Origin: Bacillota bacterium
GTDB taxonomy: Bacteria > Bacillota > Clostridia > Oscillospirales > Oscillospiraceae
Assembly: GCA_022784505.1 (NCBI GenBank)
Contig: JALFUQ010000077.1
Location: 1-44,321 of the forward strand
DNA: 44,321 nucleotides
Reading direction: 5' to 3'
Position 1 is the stretch's first letter, and every line of letters starts with the position of its first letter. Position numbers and translations under genes: made by a program. A model generated the notes under the pieces. That model did not search any database and was not told the origin of the DNA. It worked only from the letters and a program-made list of their open reading frames with translations. This document shows positions 7,890 to 16,365 of this stretch, piece after piece.

Positions 7890-7918
7890 GTATTAAGCTA
7901 TGAGGCAGTACATAGATT
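7890..7918 (+). promoter_or_regulatory. Possible sigma-E-like promoter before yqfC
   Basis: GTATTAA (7890-7896), a 14-base gap and CATAGATT (7911-7918) loosely resemble the sigma-E -35 (ATA-rich) and -10 (CATAcaaT) elements. In B. subtilis, yqfC belongs to the sigma-E regulon, which makes the match more believable. The similarity is partial and no sigma-A promoter is seen here. Confidence 0.3.
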
Positions 7919-7942
7919 TATACAGCGGGAGGTGGTGCATCC

Positions 7943-8215
7943 ATGGGCGGTTTAAAGGATAAGGCGGAGCTTTTGGCAGACAGATTGGAGCTTCCGTCGG
8001 ACGCTCTTGCGGGAACGGTGAAGCTTACCGTGAACGGCAGACGCAGGGTGCTCATTGAAAACCACTGTGGTATAATCACATACGAGGACACGGTCATTGC
8101 CGTTGACTGCGGCGGCATGAAAGCCGTCATACGCGGCGATGACATCAGCCTCGGCGCAATGGATAAGCAGGATATGCTTATAACGGGAAGAATACTTTCT
8201 ATCGAGTTTGAGTAG
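7943..8215 (+). CDS. yqfC: Sporulation protein YqfC
   Basis: A 90-aa protein of the YabP/YqfC family. VNGRRRVLIENHCGIITY and the closing GRILSIEF fit the family beta-rich core. In B. subtilis the gene is expressed in the mother cell and precedes yqfD, as here. The biochemical role is not known. A strong GGGAGGTGG ribosome binding site lies upstream of ATG 7943. It overlaps the track's yqfD start but ends 7 bases before the preferred yqfD ATG. Confidence 0.9.
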   Translation: MGGLKDKAELLADRLELPSDALAGTVKLTVNGRRRVLIENHCGIITYEDTVIAVDCGGMKAVIRGDDISLGAMDKQDMLITGRILSIEFE

Positions 8216-8222
8216 GTGTCGG

Positions 8223-9410
8223 ATGGAAAAACTATATAATCTTGCCCGCGGAACGGTGAGACTTGAAATATCGGGAGCTGAGCCCGAGCGGATATTGAAC
8301 TTCTGCGCCGAAAACGGCGTTGAGTTTTGGGATACAAGCCCGAAAGCGGAGTATGCCGTGCAGATAACGGTACACGCGGCTGATTACCCGCTTTTGCAGT
8401 CGCAAAACGGCAAAAACGGCGTTGAACTGCGGCTCATTGCCGGAAGGGGCGGCAAAAACATAACCGCTTCAATGAAAAGGCGGCTTGCACTGTGTATCGG
8501 TGTCGGGGTTTGCACCATGCTCCTTGCTCTGTCCTCGCTATTTGTCTGGCGCATTGATATAACCGGCAACGACACGGTAAGCGACGGCGTTATCCTGCGG
8601 GCGCTGTCCGAATGTGGAGTGAAAAACGGCACATTTTGGCCTGCACTCTCGTCGGACGAGGTTCGCAGCGACATGCTCATGAAGCTGCCGGATATTGCGT
8701 GGCTGAGCGTGAATGTTCACAACTCATGTGCCGAGATAGTCATCCACGAGCGTATTGAAAAGCCCGATATAGTAAACGAAGCCGAATATGTAGATGTCAA
8801 AGCCGCAAAGTCCGGCTATGTAACAAAGCTCTCTGCCCTGGAGGGCAAAGCGCTGGTTCAAGTCGGTGATACTGTTTCGAAGGGCGATACGCTCATATCC
8901 GGCACAGTCGACAGCGAAACTGCCGATGACCGACAGGTACACGCAATGGGCAGCGTGCAGGCACGCACATGGTACGAGATAAACGCCCAAACGCCGCTGT
9001 ATGAGTCCGCAAAAACCGAAAAAAGGCACACCAGAACAAGTTTATCTCTTGTATTTGGCAAAAATCTTATAAAATTTACGACTGACAGTAGAAATAACAG
9101 CTTAAGCTGTGCTAAAATAAATAAATTAAGGTACGCGGCATTAAGCGGAGCTTTTACGCTGCCTGTGGGAATAATAAAGCAGGAGAGCACCGAGTTTACG
9201 CTCCAAAAGCAGAGAATAGACGAAAACGCGGCCATTGAGCGGCTAAAGCAAAATCTTTTGACAGAGCTAAAGTGCCGCATCGGCGACGGCAGCGTCAGCC
9301 AAACGAGCTTCAGCGTATCGAAAAGCGATGAACTTCTCACCGTCACGCTCAGGGCGGAGTGCATTGAGAATATAGGAGTAGAATATGATCGAAAGAACGA
9401 TAGAAGTTGA
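8223..9410 (+). CDS. yqfD: Sporulation protein YqfD
   Basis: A 395-aa membrane protein with a soluble N-terminal domain (LARGTVRLEISG), one clear transmembrane helix at about residues 85-108 following KRR, and a large extracytoplasmic part (VWRIDITGN, the POTRA-like start). This is the YqfD architecture, a mother-cell sporulation protein. The track start at TTG 8208 lies inside yqfC. ATG 8223, preceded by TAGGTG, is more likely. The gene overlaps phoH by 26 bases. The yqfC-yqfD-phoH-ybeY order is conserved across spore-forming Firmicutes. Confidence 0.9.
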   Translation: MEKLYNLARGTVRLEISGAEPERILNFCAENGVEFWDTSPKAEYAVQITVHAADYPLLQSQNGKNGVELRLIAGRGGKNITASMKRRLALCIGVGVCTMLLALSSLFVWRIDITGNDTVSDGVILRALSECGVKNGTFWPALSSDEVRSDMLMKLPDIAWLSVNVHNSCAEIVIHERIEKPDIVNEAEYVDVKAAKSGYVTKLSALEGKALVQVGDTVSKGDTLISGTVDSETADDRQVHAMGSVQARTWYEINAQTPLYESAKTEKRHTRTSLSLVFGKNLIKFTTDSRNNSLSCAKINKLRYAALSGAFTLPVGIIKQESTEFTLQKQRIDENAAIERLKQNLLTELKCRIGDGSVSQTSFSVSKSDELLTVTLRAECIENIGVEYDRKNDRS

Positions 9411-10392
9411 AAGAATGGAGCATGTCATAAGCGTGTTCGGCTCATTTGATCAGAACCTTAGGATCATTGAAAACGAGCTTGAGGTCAAGGTCATCGACCG
9501 CGATAACAAGATACACATCTGCGGCGAGGCCGAGAGCGTCATGCTCGCCGAAAAGGCGATAAACGGACTTTTGACGCTTGCCATGCGCGGTGAGAGCATA
9601 GACGCTCAGAATGTGCGGTATATCCTAAAGCTCGTTTCCGAGGGCAAGGAGTCGAAGATAGACGAGCTTGCAAGCGATGTCGTGTGCATAACCGCAAAGG
9701 GAAAGCCTGTAAAGGCAAAGACCCTGGGTCAGAAGACCTATTGCGATGCAATTGCAAATAACACAATTACCCTCGGTATCGGCCCTGCCGGTACGGGCAA
9801 GACCTACCTCGCCGTTGCGGCGGCGGTCGCTGCCTTCAGAGCAGAGCAGGTGAACAGAATTATCCTGACTCGTCCCGCCGTAGAGGCCGGCGAGCGCTTG
9901 GGTTTCCTGCCCGGTGACCTGCAAAGTAAGGTGGACCCGTACCTCAGGCCGCTTTACGATGCGCTGTTCGATATGCTCGGTGCGGACACATATCAGAAGT
10001 ATCTTGAGCGCGGCAACATCGAGGTCGCACCGCTTGCATACATGCGCGGACGCACGCTCGACGACAGCTTTATCATCCTCGACGAGGCGCAGAACACCTC
10101 AAGAGAGCAGATGAAAATGTTCCTGACCCGTATAGGCTTTGGCTCAAAGGTGGTCATAACCGGCGACATCACGCAGATAGACCTGCCCGACGACAAGGTA
10201 AGCGGCCTCAAGGTCGCAATGAAGGTGCTTGAGGGCATTGACGATATCTCAATATGCAAGCTCACCGGCGCGGACGTTGTCCGTCACCAGCTCGTTCAGA
10301 AGATAATCGAGGCATACGAGGTGTACGATAAGAAAAATCCCCCCGAGGCCGAGAAAAAGCCTGCGGGAGCGTATAGGAGAAAAAGACCGTAA
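9385..10392 (+). CDS. phoH: PhoH-family ATPase
   Basis: A 335-aa protein with an N-terminal KH-like region, a Walker A motif [11 protein letters not shown] at about residue 132, and a Walker [10 protein letters not shown]. These are hallmarks of PhoH/YbeZ-type P-loop ATPases. PhoH proteins are thought to act in RNA metabolism together with YbeY, which is the next gene and starts directly after the stop codon. GGAG lies about 8 bases upstream of ATG 9385. The name PhoH reflects E. coli history; phosphate regulation should not be assumed here. Confidence 0.93.
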   Translation: MIERTIEVERMEHVISVFGSFDQNLRIIENELEVKVIDRDNKIHICGEAESVMLAEKAINGLLTLAMRGESIDAQNVRYILKLVSEGKESKIDELASDVVCITAKGKPVKAKTLGQKTYCDAIANNTITLGIGPAGTGKTYLAVAAAVAAFRAEQVNRIILTRPAVEAGERLGFLPGDLQSKVDPYLRPLYDALFDMLGADTYQKYLERGNIEVAPLAYMRGRTLDDSFIILDEAQNTSREQMKMFLTRIGFGSKVVITGDITQIDLPDDKVSGLKVAMKVLEGIDDISICKLTGADVVRHQLVQKIIEAYEVYDKKNPPEAEKKPAGAYRRKRP

Positions 10393-10875
10393 ATGGGACA
10401 TGAGATATATATAAGCCGTGAAAAAACCGGCCTTGGCCACGCAAATGCAGCGGGGCTTATAAAAAAATCAATTAACAAAGCACTTGCTGCCGAGGGCATA
10501 GACATACCGTGTATCATTAGCGTCATGCTGACCGATGACGAGGGCATCCACGCTGTTAACCGTGAGTTTCGCGGTGTGGACAGGCCGACCGATGTGCTGT
10601 CGTTTCCGCTAAACGAGCTCAAGGCAGGGCATTTTGATGAGACTATATGCGAAAAAGACCCCGAGACAGGTGCTGTCATGCTCGGCGACATGATGATATC
10701 GCTCGAGCGCTGCGCCGCACAGGGAGAGGAGCTCGGCCACGGCTTTGAGCGTGAGGTGTGCTATCTAACGGTGCACTCGGTGTTACACCTGCTCGGCTAC
10801 GACCATGTTGATGAGGGCGAAATGAAGGCCCAGATGCGCAAAAGAGAAAAGCAAATCATGGAGGATGACAAATGA
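10393..10875 (+). CDS. ybeY: rRNA maturation endoribonuclease YbeY
   Basis: A 160-aa UPF0054 metalloprotein. The zinc motif HSVLHLLGYDH near the C-terminus matches the HX3HX5H ligand set. FRGVDRPTDVLSFPL is the other conserved block. YbeY processes the 3' end of 16S rRNA and takes part in ribosome quality control (established for E. coli and others). It starts immediately after the phoH stop and overlaps era in an ATGA. The cytidine deaminase and diacylglycerol kinase genes often found between ybeY and era are absent. Confidence 0.95.
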   Translation: MGHEIYISREKTGLGHANAAGLIKKSINKALAAEGIDIPCIISVMLTDDEGIHAVNREFRGVDRPTDVLSFPLNELKAGHFDETICEKDPETGAVMLGDMMISLERCAAQGEELGHGFEREVCYLTVHSVLHLLGYDHVDEGEMKAQMRKREKQIMEDDK

Positions 10876-11759
10876 TAACCAAATCAGCGATGATAACCAT
10901 ATGCGGCAGACCCAATGTCGGCAAATCGACGCTCACAAACGCTCTTGTCGGCGAGAAGATAGCCATAGTTTCAAATAAGCCCCAGACCACCCGCAACCGC
11001 ATAAGCGCCGTTGTGACCCGCGGCAATACGCAGTTCGTGCTCATGGACACCCCGGGCTTCCACAAGCCCAGAACCCGCCTCGGCGACTACATGGTAAATG
11101 TCGTTAAAGAGTCGGTTGCCGATGTCGATGCCGTCATGCTGCTTGTCGAGCCTATCGCCAATATCGGCCGTCAGGAGGAAGAGCTCATCTCCCGATTAAA
11201 GGAGACGAATGTTCCGGCGGTTTTAGTTATAAACAAGATAGACACCGTCGAGAAGGCAGAGCTTCTTGAGGTCATGGCCATGTACTCGCAGGCGCACAGC
11301 TTTGATGCCATCATCCCAATTTCCGCAAAGAATAACGAGGGGCTGGACGAGCTCATGGAGCAGCTGGAGAAATACGCAGTCGAGGGCCCGCAGCTTTTCC
11401 CCGACGACATGATATCCGATCAGCCGGAAAAGCAGATCTGCGCAGAGCTCGTGCGTGAAAAGCTCCTTTTGTGCCTTGATAAGGAGATACCGCACGGCAC
11501 GGCCATTGAGGTCACAAAGTTTTCCGAGCGGGATAACGGCATAATCGACATGGATGTGACCATTTTTTGCGAAAAAGCGAGCCATAAGGGTATAATAATC
11601 GGCAAAAACGGCGCAATGCTGCGCAAGATCGGTGAAATGGCTCGAACGGATATAGAAGCGTTCATGGGCACAAAGGTTTTCCTGCAAACATGGGTCAAGG
11701 TCAAGGAAAACTGGCGTGACTCTATGGCGCAGCTTCGCAACTTCGGCTACTCGGAATAA
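10872..11759 (+). CDS. era: GTPase Era
   Basis: A 295-aa Ras-like GTPase with a C-terminal KH domain that binds the 3' end of 16S rRNA during 30S assembly. G1 is GRPNVGKST (from residue 12), switch I includes KPQTTRNR, G3 is DTPGFHKP, G4 is NKID, and the KH region contains IIGKNGAMLRKIG. All motifs are intact and the length is normal. It is coupled to ybeY by the ATGA overlap and followed by yqzL and recO, the usual Firmicutes order. Confidence 0.97.
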   Translation: MITKSAMITICGRPNVGKSTLTNALVGEKIAIVSNKPQTTRNRISAVVTRGNTQFVLMDTPGFHKPRTRLGDYMVNVVKESVADVDAVMLLVEPIANIGRQEEELISRLKETNVPAVLVINKIDTVEKAELLEVMAMYSQAHSFDAIIPISAKNNEGLDELMEQLEKYAVEGPQLFPDDMISDQPEKQICAELVREKLLLCLDKEIPHGTAIEVTKFSERDNGIIDMDVTIFCEKASHKGIIIGKNGAMLRKIGEMARTDIEAFMGTKVFLQTWVKVKENWRDSMAQLRNFGYSE

Positions 11760-11816
11760 ATAACCACTAATATGTTCACCTTACTGTCAGATACTAACGA
11801 CAGCGAGGTGGTCACT

Positions 11817-11945
11817 ATGTCAGATAATTTATTTTGGCAGGTCTTTACCGATACCGGCGATCCGCTGTGTTGGCTGATGCATAGAGCGGCGGAAAAATCA
11901 AACAATAAAGATGGGGCGGGGGATGACCCCAAGCCCCTCGGATGA
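11817..11945 (+). CDS. yqzL: YqzL-family small protein, 42 aa (not in the ORF track)
   Basis: The reading frame MSDNLFWQVFTDTGDP, followed by CWLMHRAAE, fits the YqzL pattern of a short protein starting with an aromatic W-x-VF-x-x-TG block and ending in a variable tail. YqzL genes lie between era and recO in many Firmicutes, exactly as here. A strong GAGGTGG ribosome binding site is 7 bases upstream of ATG 11817. Its TGA overlaps the alternative recO ATG at 11942. No function is known for the family. Confidence 0.8.
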   Translation: MSDNLFWQVFTDTGDPLCWLMHRAAEKSNNKDGAGDDPKPLG

Positions 11946-11956
11946 GCAGGGTACAT

Positions 11957-12700
11957 ATGTTCAAAACGACAAAGGGGCTAATACTCCGAGAGGTGAAATA
12001 TAAGGAAGCCGACCGCATCCTGACCGTCCTCACAGAGGATATGGGCAAGATAACCGTCAAGGCTCGGGGTGCACTGCGCAAAAGCAGCAAGGTTGCTGCC
12101 GCAACGCAGCTTTTTGCATTTTCCGAGCTAACGATGTTTGAAAACAAGGGCAGATGGTCGGTTAACGAGGGCTCGACTATCGAGGAGTTCAAGGGCTTAA
12201 GAAACGATATCTCGGCGCTTGCGCTGGCTGCATACTTTGCCGAATGTGTCGAAGCGCTTGCCGATGAGGGAAGCCCCGACCCAGGCATGCTTCAGCTGAT
12301 ATTAAACTGCCTGTTTGCCCTGTCAAACGACTTATACGACCAGCAGCATATAAAAACGGCCTTTGAAATGCGCCTTATGTGCATAGCGGGTTATGAGCCG
12401 GATCTCTCCGCTTGCGCTGTCTGCGGCGAGCCCGAGCCCAAGGAGCCGCGCTTCAGCCCGCAAAACGGCATCATCTGCTGTCGTGGCTGCCGCAAAAGCA
12501 TCCACGAGGCAAGCGTCATCCTCTGTCCCGACTCGCTCAAGGCACTGCGGTATATCCTTTATGCCGAGCCGAAAAAGCTCATGGCGTATTCGATACCCGA
12601 GGACGCCGCCCAAAAGGCAGCCGATGCTGCGGAGACATATCTTTTGACCCAAACCGAACGAAGATTCAACGCCCTTAACTACTGGAAACAGGTGAAATAA
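11957..12700 (+). CDS. recO: DNA repair protein RecO
   Basis: RecO anneals single strands and, with RecR, loads RecA onto SSB-coated DNA in the RecFOR pathway. The N-terminal OB fold begins KGLILREVKYKEADRIL, followed by the family's GKITVKARGAL. A four-cysteine zinc site (CAVC, then CCRGC) sits near residue 140-165. The track start at 11942 overlaps the yqzL stop. I chose ATG 11957 because family proteins begin two to four residues before the K-x-x-GIVL block; this gives 247 aa. TAATG overlap links it to mutS2. Confidence 0.93.
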   Translation: MFKTTKGLILREVKYKEADRILTVLTEDMGKITVKARGALRKSSKVAAATQLFAFSELTMFENKGRWSVNEGSTIEEFKGLRNDISALALAAYFAECVEALADEGSPDPGMLQLILNCLFALSNDLYDQQHIKTAFEMRLMCIAGYEPDLSACAVCGEPEPKEPRFSPQNGIICCRGCRKSIHEASVILCPDSLKALRYILYAEPKKLMAYSIPEDAAQKAADAAETYLLTQTERRFNALNYWKQVK

Positions 12701-15072
12701 TGGACTTTTACGAAAAATCACTTAATACACTCGAACTGCCGACCGTACTGGAAATGCTGGCAGCCGAGGCCGTGTCAGATGGGGCAAAGGAGGCTGCGCT
12801 TAAGCTTCTGCCATCGGACGATAAATATGAGGTCAAGCGCCGCCTTGACGAGACAAGCTCTGCAAAAACGATGATGGTAGTGCGGGGAAGTCCCTCGTTC
12901 TCAGGCGTAAAGGATGTGAGAGCGTCACTGTCACGAGCCGACCTTGGCGGCAGCCTCAACACGCTTGAGCTTCTGAGTATTGCGCGAGTATTGCAGTGCT
13001 CAAGACTTGTTAAAGCCTACATCGCAGATGACTCCGTCGGCAAAACGACGATTGACTATCTCTTCTCGGCTCTTCACGCAAATCGCTTTCTTGAGGAGAA
13101 GATAACCTCATCTATCGTTGGAGAGGATGAGATAGCCGACAGCGCATCATCCGAGCTTGCGAATATCCGCCGCAAGATAAGAGCGGCAAGCGCGAGGGTG
13201 CGTGATTCGCTTCAAAAGATCATCTCATCGCCGTCCTATGCCAAGGCACTTCAGGAACCTATAATCACCATGCGCTCGGATCGCTTTGTCGTCCCCGTCA
13301 AGGCTGAGCACAAGGGTGCGATACCCGGACTTGTGCACGATATATCTTCCTCCGGTGCAACGTTGTTTATCGAGCCAATGGGCGCTGTCAAGGCAAATAA
13401 CGAACTTCGTGAGCTTGCGGCAAAGGAAAAAACGGAGATAGAGCGCATTTTGGCCGAGCTCTCCGCCGAGTGCGCAGAGCACGCAAACGACATTTCCTCG
13501 GACTATAATCTGCTTATCCAGCTCGACCTCATCTTTGCAAAGGCCAAACTTTCGTATAAGCTCGACTGTTCGCAGCCGGAGCTTCGGGAAAGGGGCATAG
13601 TGTTCAGAAACGCACGCCATCCGCTTCTGCAAAAAGGCAAAGCTGTGCCCATAAGCTTGGAGCTGGGCGAGGATTTTGACACACTTGTCATCACAGGACC
13701 TAACACCGGCGGCAAGACCGTCACTCTCAAGACCATAGGCTTACTCAACATAATGGCTCAGTGTGGCCTGCACATTCCTGCCGAGGACGGCAGCGGCGTG
13801 CCGGTGTACAAGCACATTCTTGCCGATATCGGCGACGAGCAGAGCATAGAGCAAAATCTCTCGACCTTCTCGGCACATATGACCAACATAGTGCATATAT
13901 TAGCTGAGTGCGGCGAAAGCTCGCTGCTGCTTTTCGATGAGCTCGGTGCAGGAACAGACCCCACCGAGGGCGCGGCGCTGGCTATCGCCGTCATCGAAAA
14001 CGCAAGACAGCGTGGTGCTACCATCGCTGCCACGACTCACTATGCCGAACTCAAGGTATATGCCACCAGCGAAAGCGGCATCCAAAATGCATCGTGCGAG
14101 TTTGATGTCGAGACGCTGCGCCCGACCTACAGGCTTCTCGTCGGGATCCCCGGCAAGTCGAACGCGTTTGCGATATCCCGCAGACTGGGGCTTGACGATG
14201 CCATCATCGAGGATGCCAAGCGCCGTGTCGGCGTTCAGAATGCAGACTTTGAGGCGACAATTGAAAAGCTTGAGCAAACAAGACTTCTGCTTGAACGAGA
14301 CAGGGCGGAGGCGACAAAGAAGCTCAAAGAGGCCGAGGAAAACGCGAAGAAAGCGGCATTTTTGCGTGCAGAACTCGCCGTAAGGCTCGAGAAGGCCGAC
14401 GAAAAGTCACGCAGGGAGGCCGAGCGCATCATAGAGGATGCCCGCCGTACTGCTGAGGCGACCTTTGCCGAGCTTGACGAAATGCGCCGCCACGCAAACG
14501 AGCAGGAGGAGGCACAGCGCGTGAACGAGGCTCGCAGCGAGCTTCGCCGCAAGCTCAATGAGCACGAGGGTAAGCTTAAGATATCAAAGCCCGAGCCGCC
14601 CCATGAGGAGAAAAAGTCTGCCCGCAATGCCAAGGTCGGCGACACGGTGGAGATAATCTCGATGGGAGTCAAAGCCGAGGTAGTGGGTGTGAACTCCGAC
14701 GGCAGCCTGGAGCTCAAGGCCGGCATCATGAATGTCAAAGCAAAGCAGAGCGAGGTCTACCTTGTCGATGGCAAGGCGGCGAAGAAAAAAGTGAGCTATA
14801 ACATACAGACCAGCACTGTGCGAAGCACCGTCAGCTCCGAGATAGACCTGCGCGGCATGGAGTCTATAGAGGCCGTAAATGCTGCAGAGATGTATATAGA
14901 CAACGCAGTTATGGCTAAACTTAGCACTGTGACCATTATTCACGGCAAGGGCACGGGCGCACTTCGTGCAGCGATACACCAAATGCTCAAGCGCAATAAA
15001 GCCGTCAAATCGTATAGACTTGGGCGATATGGCGAGGGTGAGACGGGCGTGACAATAGTCGAATTGAAGTAA
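12700..15072 (+). CDS. mutS2: Endonuclease MutS2
   Basis: A 790-aa MutS-like ATPase with a C-terminal Smr nuclease domain. The Walker A motif GPNTGGKT is at 333-340, with LLFDELGAGTDPTEG as Walker B. A long charged coiled coil follows at about 510-640, then the Smr domain with DLRG and HGKGTGALR near residues 718-760. In Firmicutes MutS2 suppresses homologous recombination or acts as a collided-ribosome splitting factor (RqcU). Both roles are reported and sequence does not decide between them. The start codon overlaps the recO stop. Confidence 0.96.
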   Translation: MDFYEKSLNTLELPTVLEMLAAEAVSDGAKEAALKLLPSDDKYEVKRRLDETSSAKTMMVVRGSPSFSGVKDVRASLSRADLGGSLNTLELLSIARVLQCSRLVKAYIADDSVGKTTIDYLFSALHANRFLEEKITSSIVGEDEIADSASSELANIRRKIRAASARVRDSLQKIISSPSYAKALQEPIITMRSDRFVVPVKAEHKGAIPGLVHDISSSGATLFIEPMGAVKANNELRELAAKEKTEIERILAELSAECAEHANDISSDYNLLIQLDLIFAKAKLSYKLDCSQPELRERGIVFRNARHPLLQKGKAVPISLELGEDFDTLVITGPNTGGKTVTLKTIGLLNIMAQCGLHIPAEDGSGVPVYKHILADIGDEQSIEQNLSTFSAHMTNIVHILAECGESSLLLFDELGAGTDPTEGAALAIAVIENARQRGATIAATTHYAELKVYATSESGIQNASCEFDVETLRPTYRLLVGIPGKSNAFAISRRLGLDDAIIEDAKRRVGVQNADFEATIEKLEQTRLLLERDRAEATKKLKEAEENAKKAAFLRAELAVRLEKADEKSRREAERIIEDARRTAEATFAELDEMRRHANEQEEAQRVNEARSELRRKLNEHEGKLKISKPEPPHEEKKSARNAKVGDTVEIISMGVKAEVVGVNSDGSLELKAGIMNVKAKQSEVYLVDGKAAKKKVSYNIQTSTVRSTVSSEIDLRGMESIEAVNAAEMYIDNAVMAKLSTVTIIHGKGTGALRAAIHQMLKRNKAVKSYRLGRYGEGETGVTIVELK

Positions 15073-15128
15073 AAGCCGCCGATAAGATTTAAAAATAATG
15101 TGTAATTCTACGAAATAGACAAAATCGG

Positions 15129-15157
15129 TTGACGATTTTTAAATAATTTGCTAAAGT
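15129..15157 (+). promoter_or_regulatory. Sigma-A promoter for the HPr gene
   Basis: TTGACG (15129-15134), a 17-base spacer and TAAAGT (15152-15157) lie in the AT-rich 120-base gap after mutS2. The distance to the HPr ATG (15194) leaves a short leader of about 30 bases containing AGGAG. Confidence 0.75.
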
Positions 15158-15193
15158 GGGGGTAATCTTTAAGGATTATGAGGAGTGGCGATC

Positions 15194-15457
15194 ATGGTAA
15201 CAAAAGAAGTAGTTATTAACAATCAGGTTGGACTCCATGCCAGACCCGCAACTTTCTTTATTCAGAAAGCCAACGAGTTTAAGAGCAGCATTTGGATCGA
15301 GAAGGAAGACAGAAGAGTCAACGCAAAGAGCCTTCTTGGCGTTCTCTCACTCGGTATCGTTAAGGGCACTGCTGTTAATCTGATAGCCGACGGTGCTGAC
15401 GAGGCGACCGCAGTTGATACACTGTCCGAACTCATCGCATCTGACTTTACCGAATAA
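15194..15457 (+). CDS. ptsH: Phosphocarrier protein HPr
   Basis: The general phosphocarrier of the sugar phosphotransferase system. With ATG 15194 as start (AGGAG eight bases upstream), the protein has 87 aa. The two regulatory residues then fall at canonical positions: His15 in GLHARPAT, phosphorylated by enzyme I, and Ser46 in AKSLLGVLSLG, the HPr kinase site used for carbon catabolite repression. The track's GTG start at 15185 would shift both by three. It stands alone between a promoter and a hairpin, without ptsI nearby. It could be called an HPr-family protein if another ptsH exists. Confidence 0.92.
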   Translation: MVTKEVVINNQVGLHARPATFFIQKANEFKSSIWIEKEDRRVNAKSLLGVLSLGIVKGTAVNLIADGADEATAVDTLSELIASDFTE

Positions 15458-15472
15458 TTACTAAAACGGAGC

Positions 15473-15500
15473 TAAGGGCGTGTTTATTGACACGCCCTTA
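15473..15500 (+). terminator. Hairpin terminator after HPr (poor T tract)
   Basis: A perfect 10-bp stem, TAAGGGCGTG (15473-15482) and CACGCCCTTA (15491-15500), with an 8-base loop. It is followed by ATTGCTATG rather than a T run, so termination may be partial. This would let transcription continue into the downstream permease-uvrC operon. Confidence 0.55.
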
Positions 15501-15513
15501 ATTGCTATGTAAA

Positions 15514-16365
15514 ATGAAAAAGGAAAATAGAGCAATACTGCAAATGCTCACCTGCGCAGCTCTGTGGAGCATAGCGGGCATATTCATAAAGCTCATACCG
15601 TGGAACGCATTCGCCATCTCGAGCCTGCGCAGCCTGTTTGCGGGCATCACTGTGTTTGCGTTTATAAAAATCAAGGGCTATAAGATATCGATAAACCGCC
15701 GGACCTTGACGGCTGGCATCCTCATGTCGCTCGTCTACACAGCCTTTGTCGGCGCAAATAAGCTCACTACCGCCGCAAATGCGATAGTTTTGCAGTTCAC
15801 AGCCCCGCTGTTCATAGTCATTTTCTCTGCGATATTTTTTAAACAGAAAATTAAGAGAGCGGATATCACGGCGGTCTTATTCACGATGATCGGCATATCC
15901 ATGTTCTTCTTAGATAAGCTGGAGGGCGGTTACCTTACCGGCAACCTCGTTGCCATCCTCGCGGGCGCACTTATGGGCGGCATGTATATGGCCATCGGCA
16001 AGACCGACGGAGCCGAGCGCTTCAGCGCAATATTCATCGGTCAGCTGAGCGCATTTTTGATAGGTCTGCCGTTTGTAATTGCAACAAAGCCCATGATATC
16101 GGCGCTTCCAGTGCTGTATATCGTCATTCTCGGCGTTTTGCAGCTCGGCATTCCGTACATTCTCTACGGCATGGCGTCGGAATACTGCCCGCCGCTTGCA
16201 TGCAGCCTGCTCGGTGCGGTCGAGCCGCTTCTAAACCCCATTTGGGTACTGATATTTGACGGCGAAAGACCCGGTATATACGCACTTATCGGCGGCGTGA
16301 TAGTGGTTGTCTCTGTCACGCTGTGGTGCGCATTCGGTAATAAGGTCGAGGAAAAGAATGCTTGA
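15514..16365 (+). CDS. EamA/DMT-superfamily permease
   Basis: A 283-aa inner-membrane protein with about ten hydrophobic helices in two EamA repeats (ALWSIAGIFIKLIPW in the first; ending with the second repeat's LGAVEPLLNPIW). This is the drug/metabolite transporter superfamily; the substrate is unknown. The track start is a TTG at 15502 within the hairpin region. ATG 15514 before KKENRAIL is more likely, though no good ribosome binding site is visible and only 13 bases separate it from the HPr hairpin. It overlaps uvrC by 8 bases. Confidence 0.85.
   Translation: MKKENRAILQMLTCAALWSIAGIFIKLIPWNAFAISSLRSLFAGITVFAFIKIKGYKISINRRTLTAGILMSLVYTAFVGANKLTTAANAIVLQFTAPLFIVIFSAIFFKQKIKRADITAVLFTMIGISMFFLDKLEGGYLTGNLVAILAGALMGGMYMAIGKTDGAERFSAIFIGQLSAFLIGLPFVIATKPMISALPVLYIVILGVLQLGIPYILYGMASEYCPPLACSLLGAVEPLLNPIWVLIFDGERPGIYALIGGVIVVVSVTLWCAFGNKVEEKNA

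Noticed and set aside
7156-7896. 246-aa plus-strand ORF opposite ylbJ
   Set aside because: YlbJ on the minus strand has the conserved motifs and membrane helices. The plus frame is Ala/Pro/Asn-rich without a domain.
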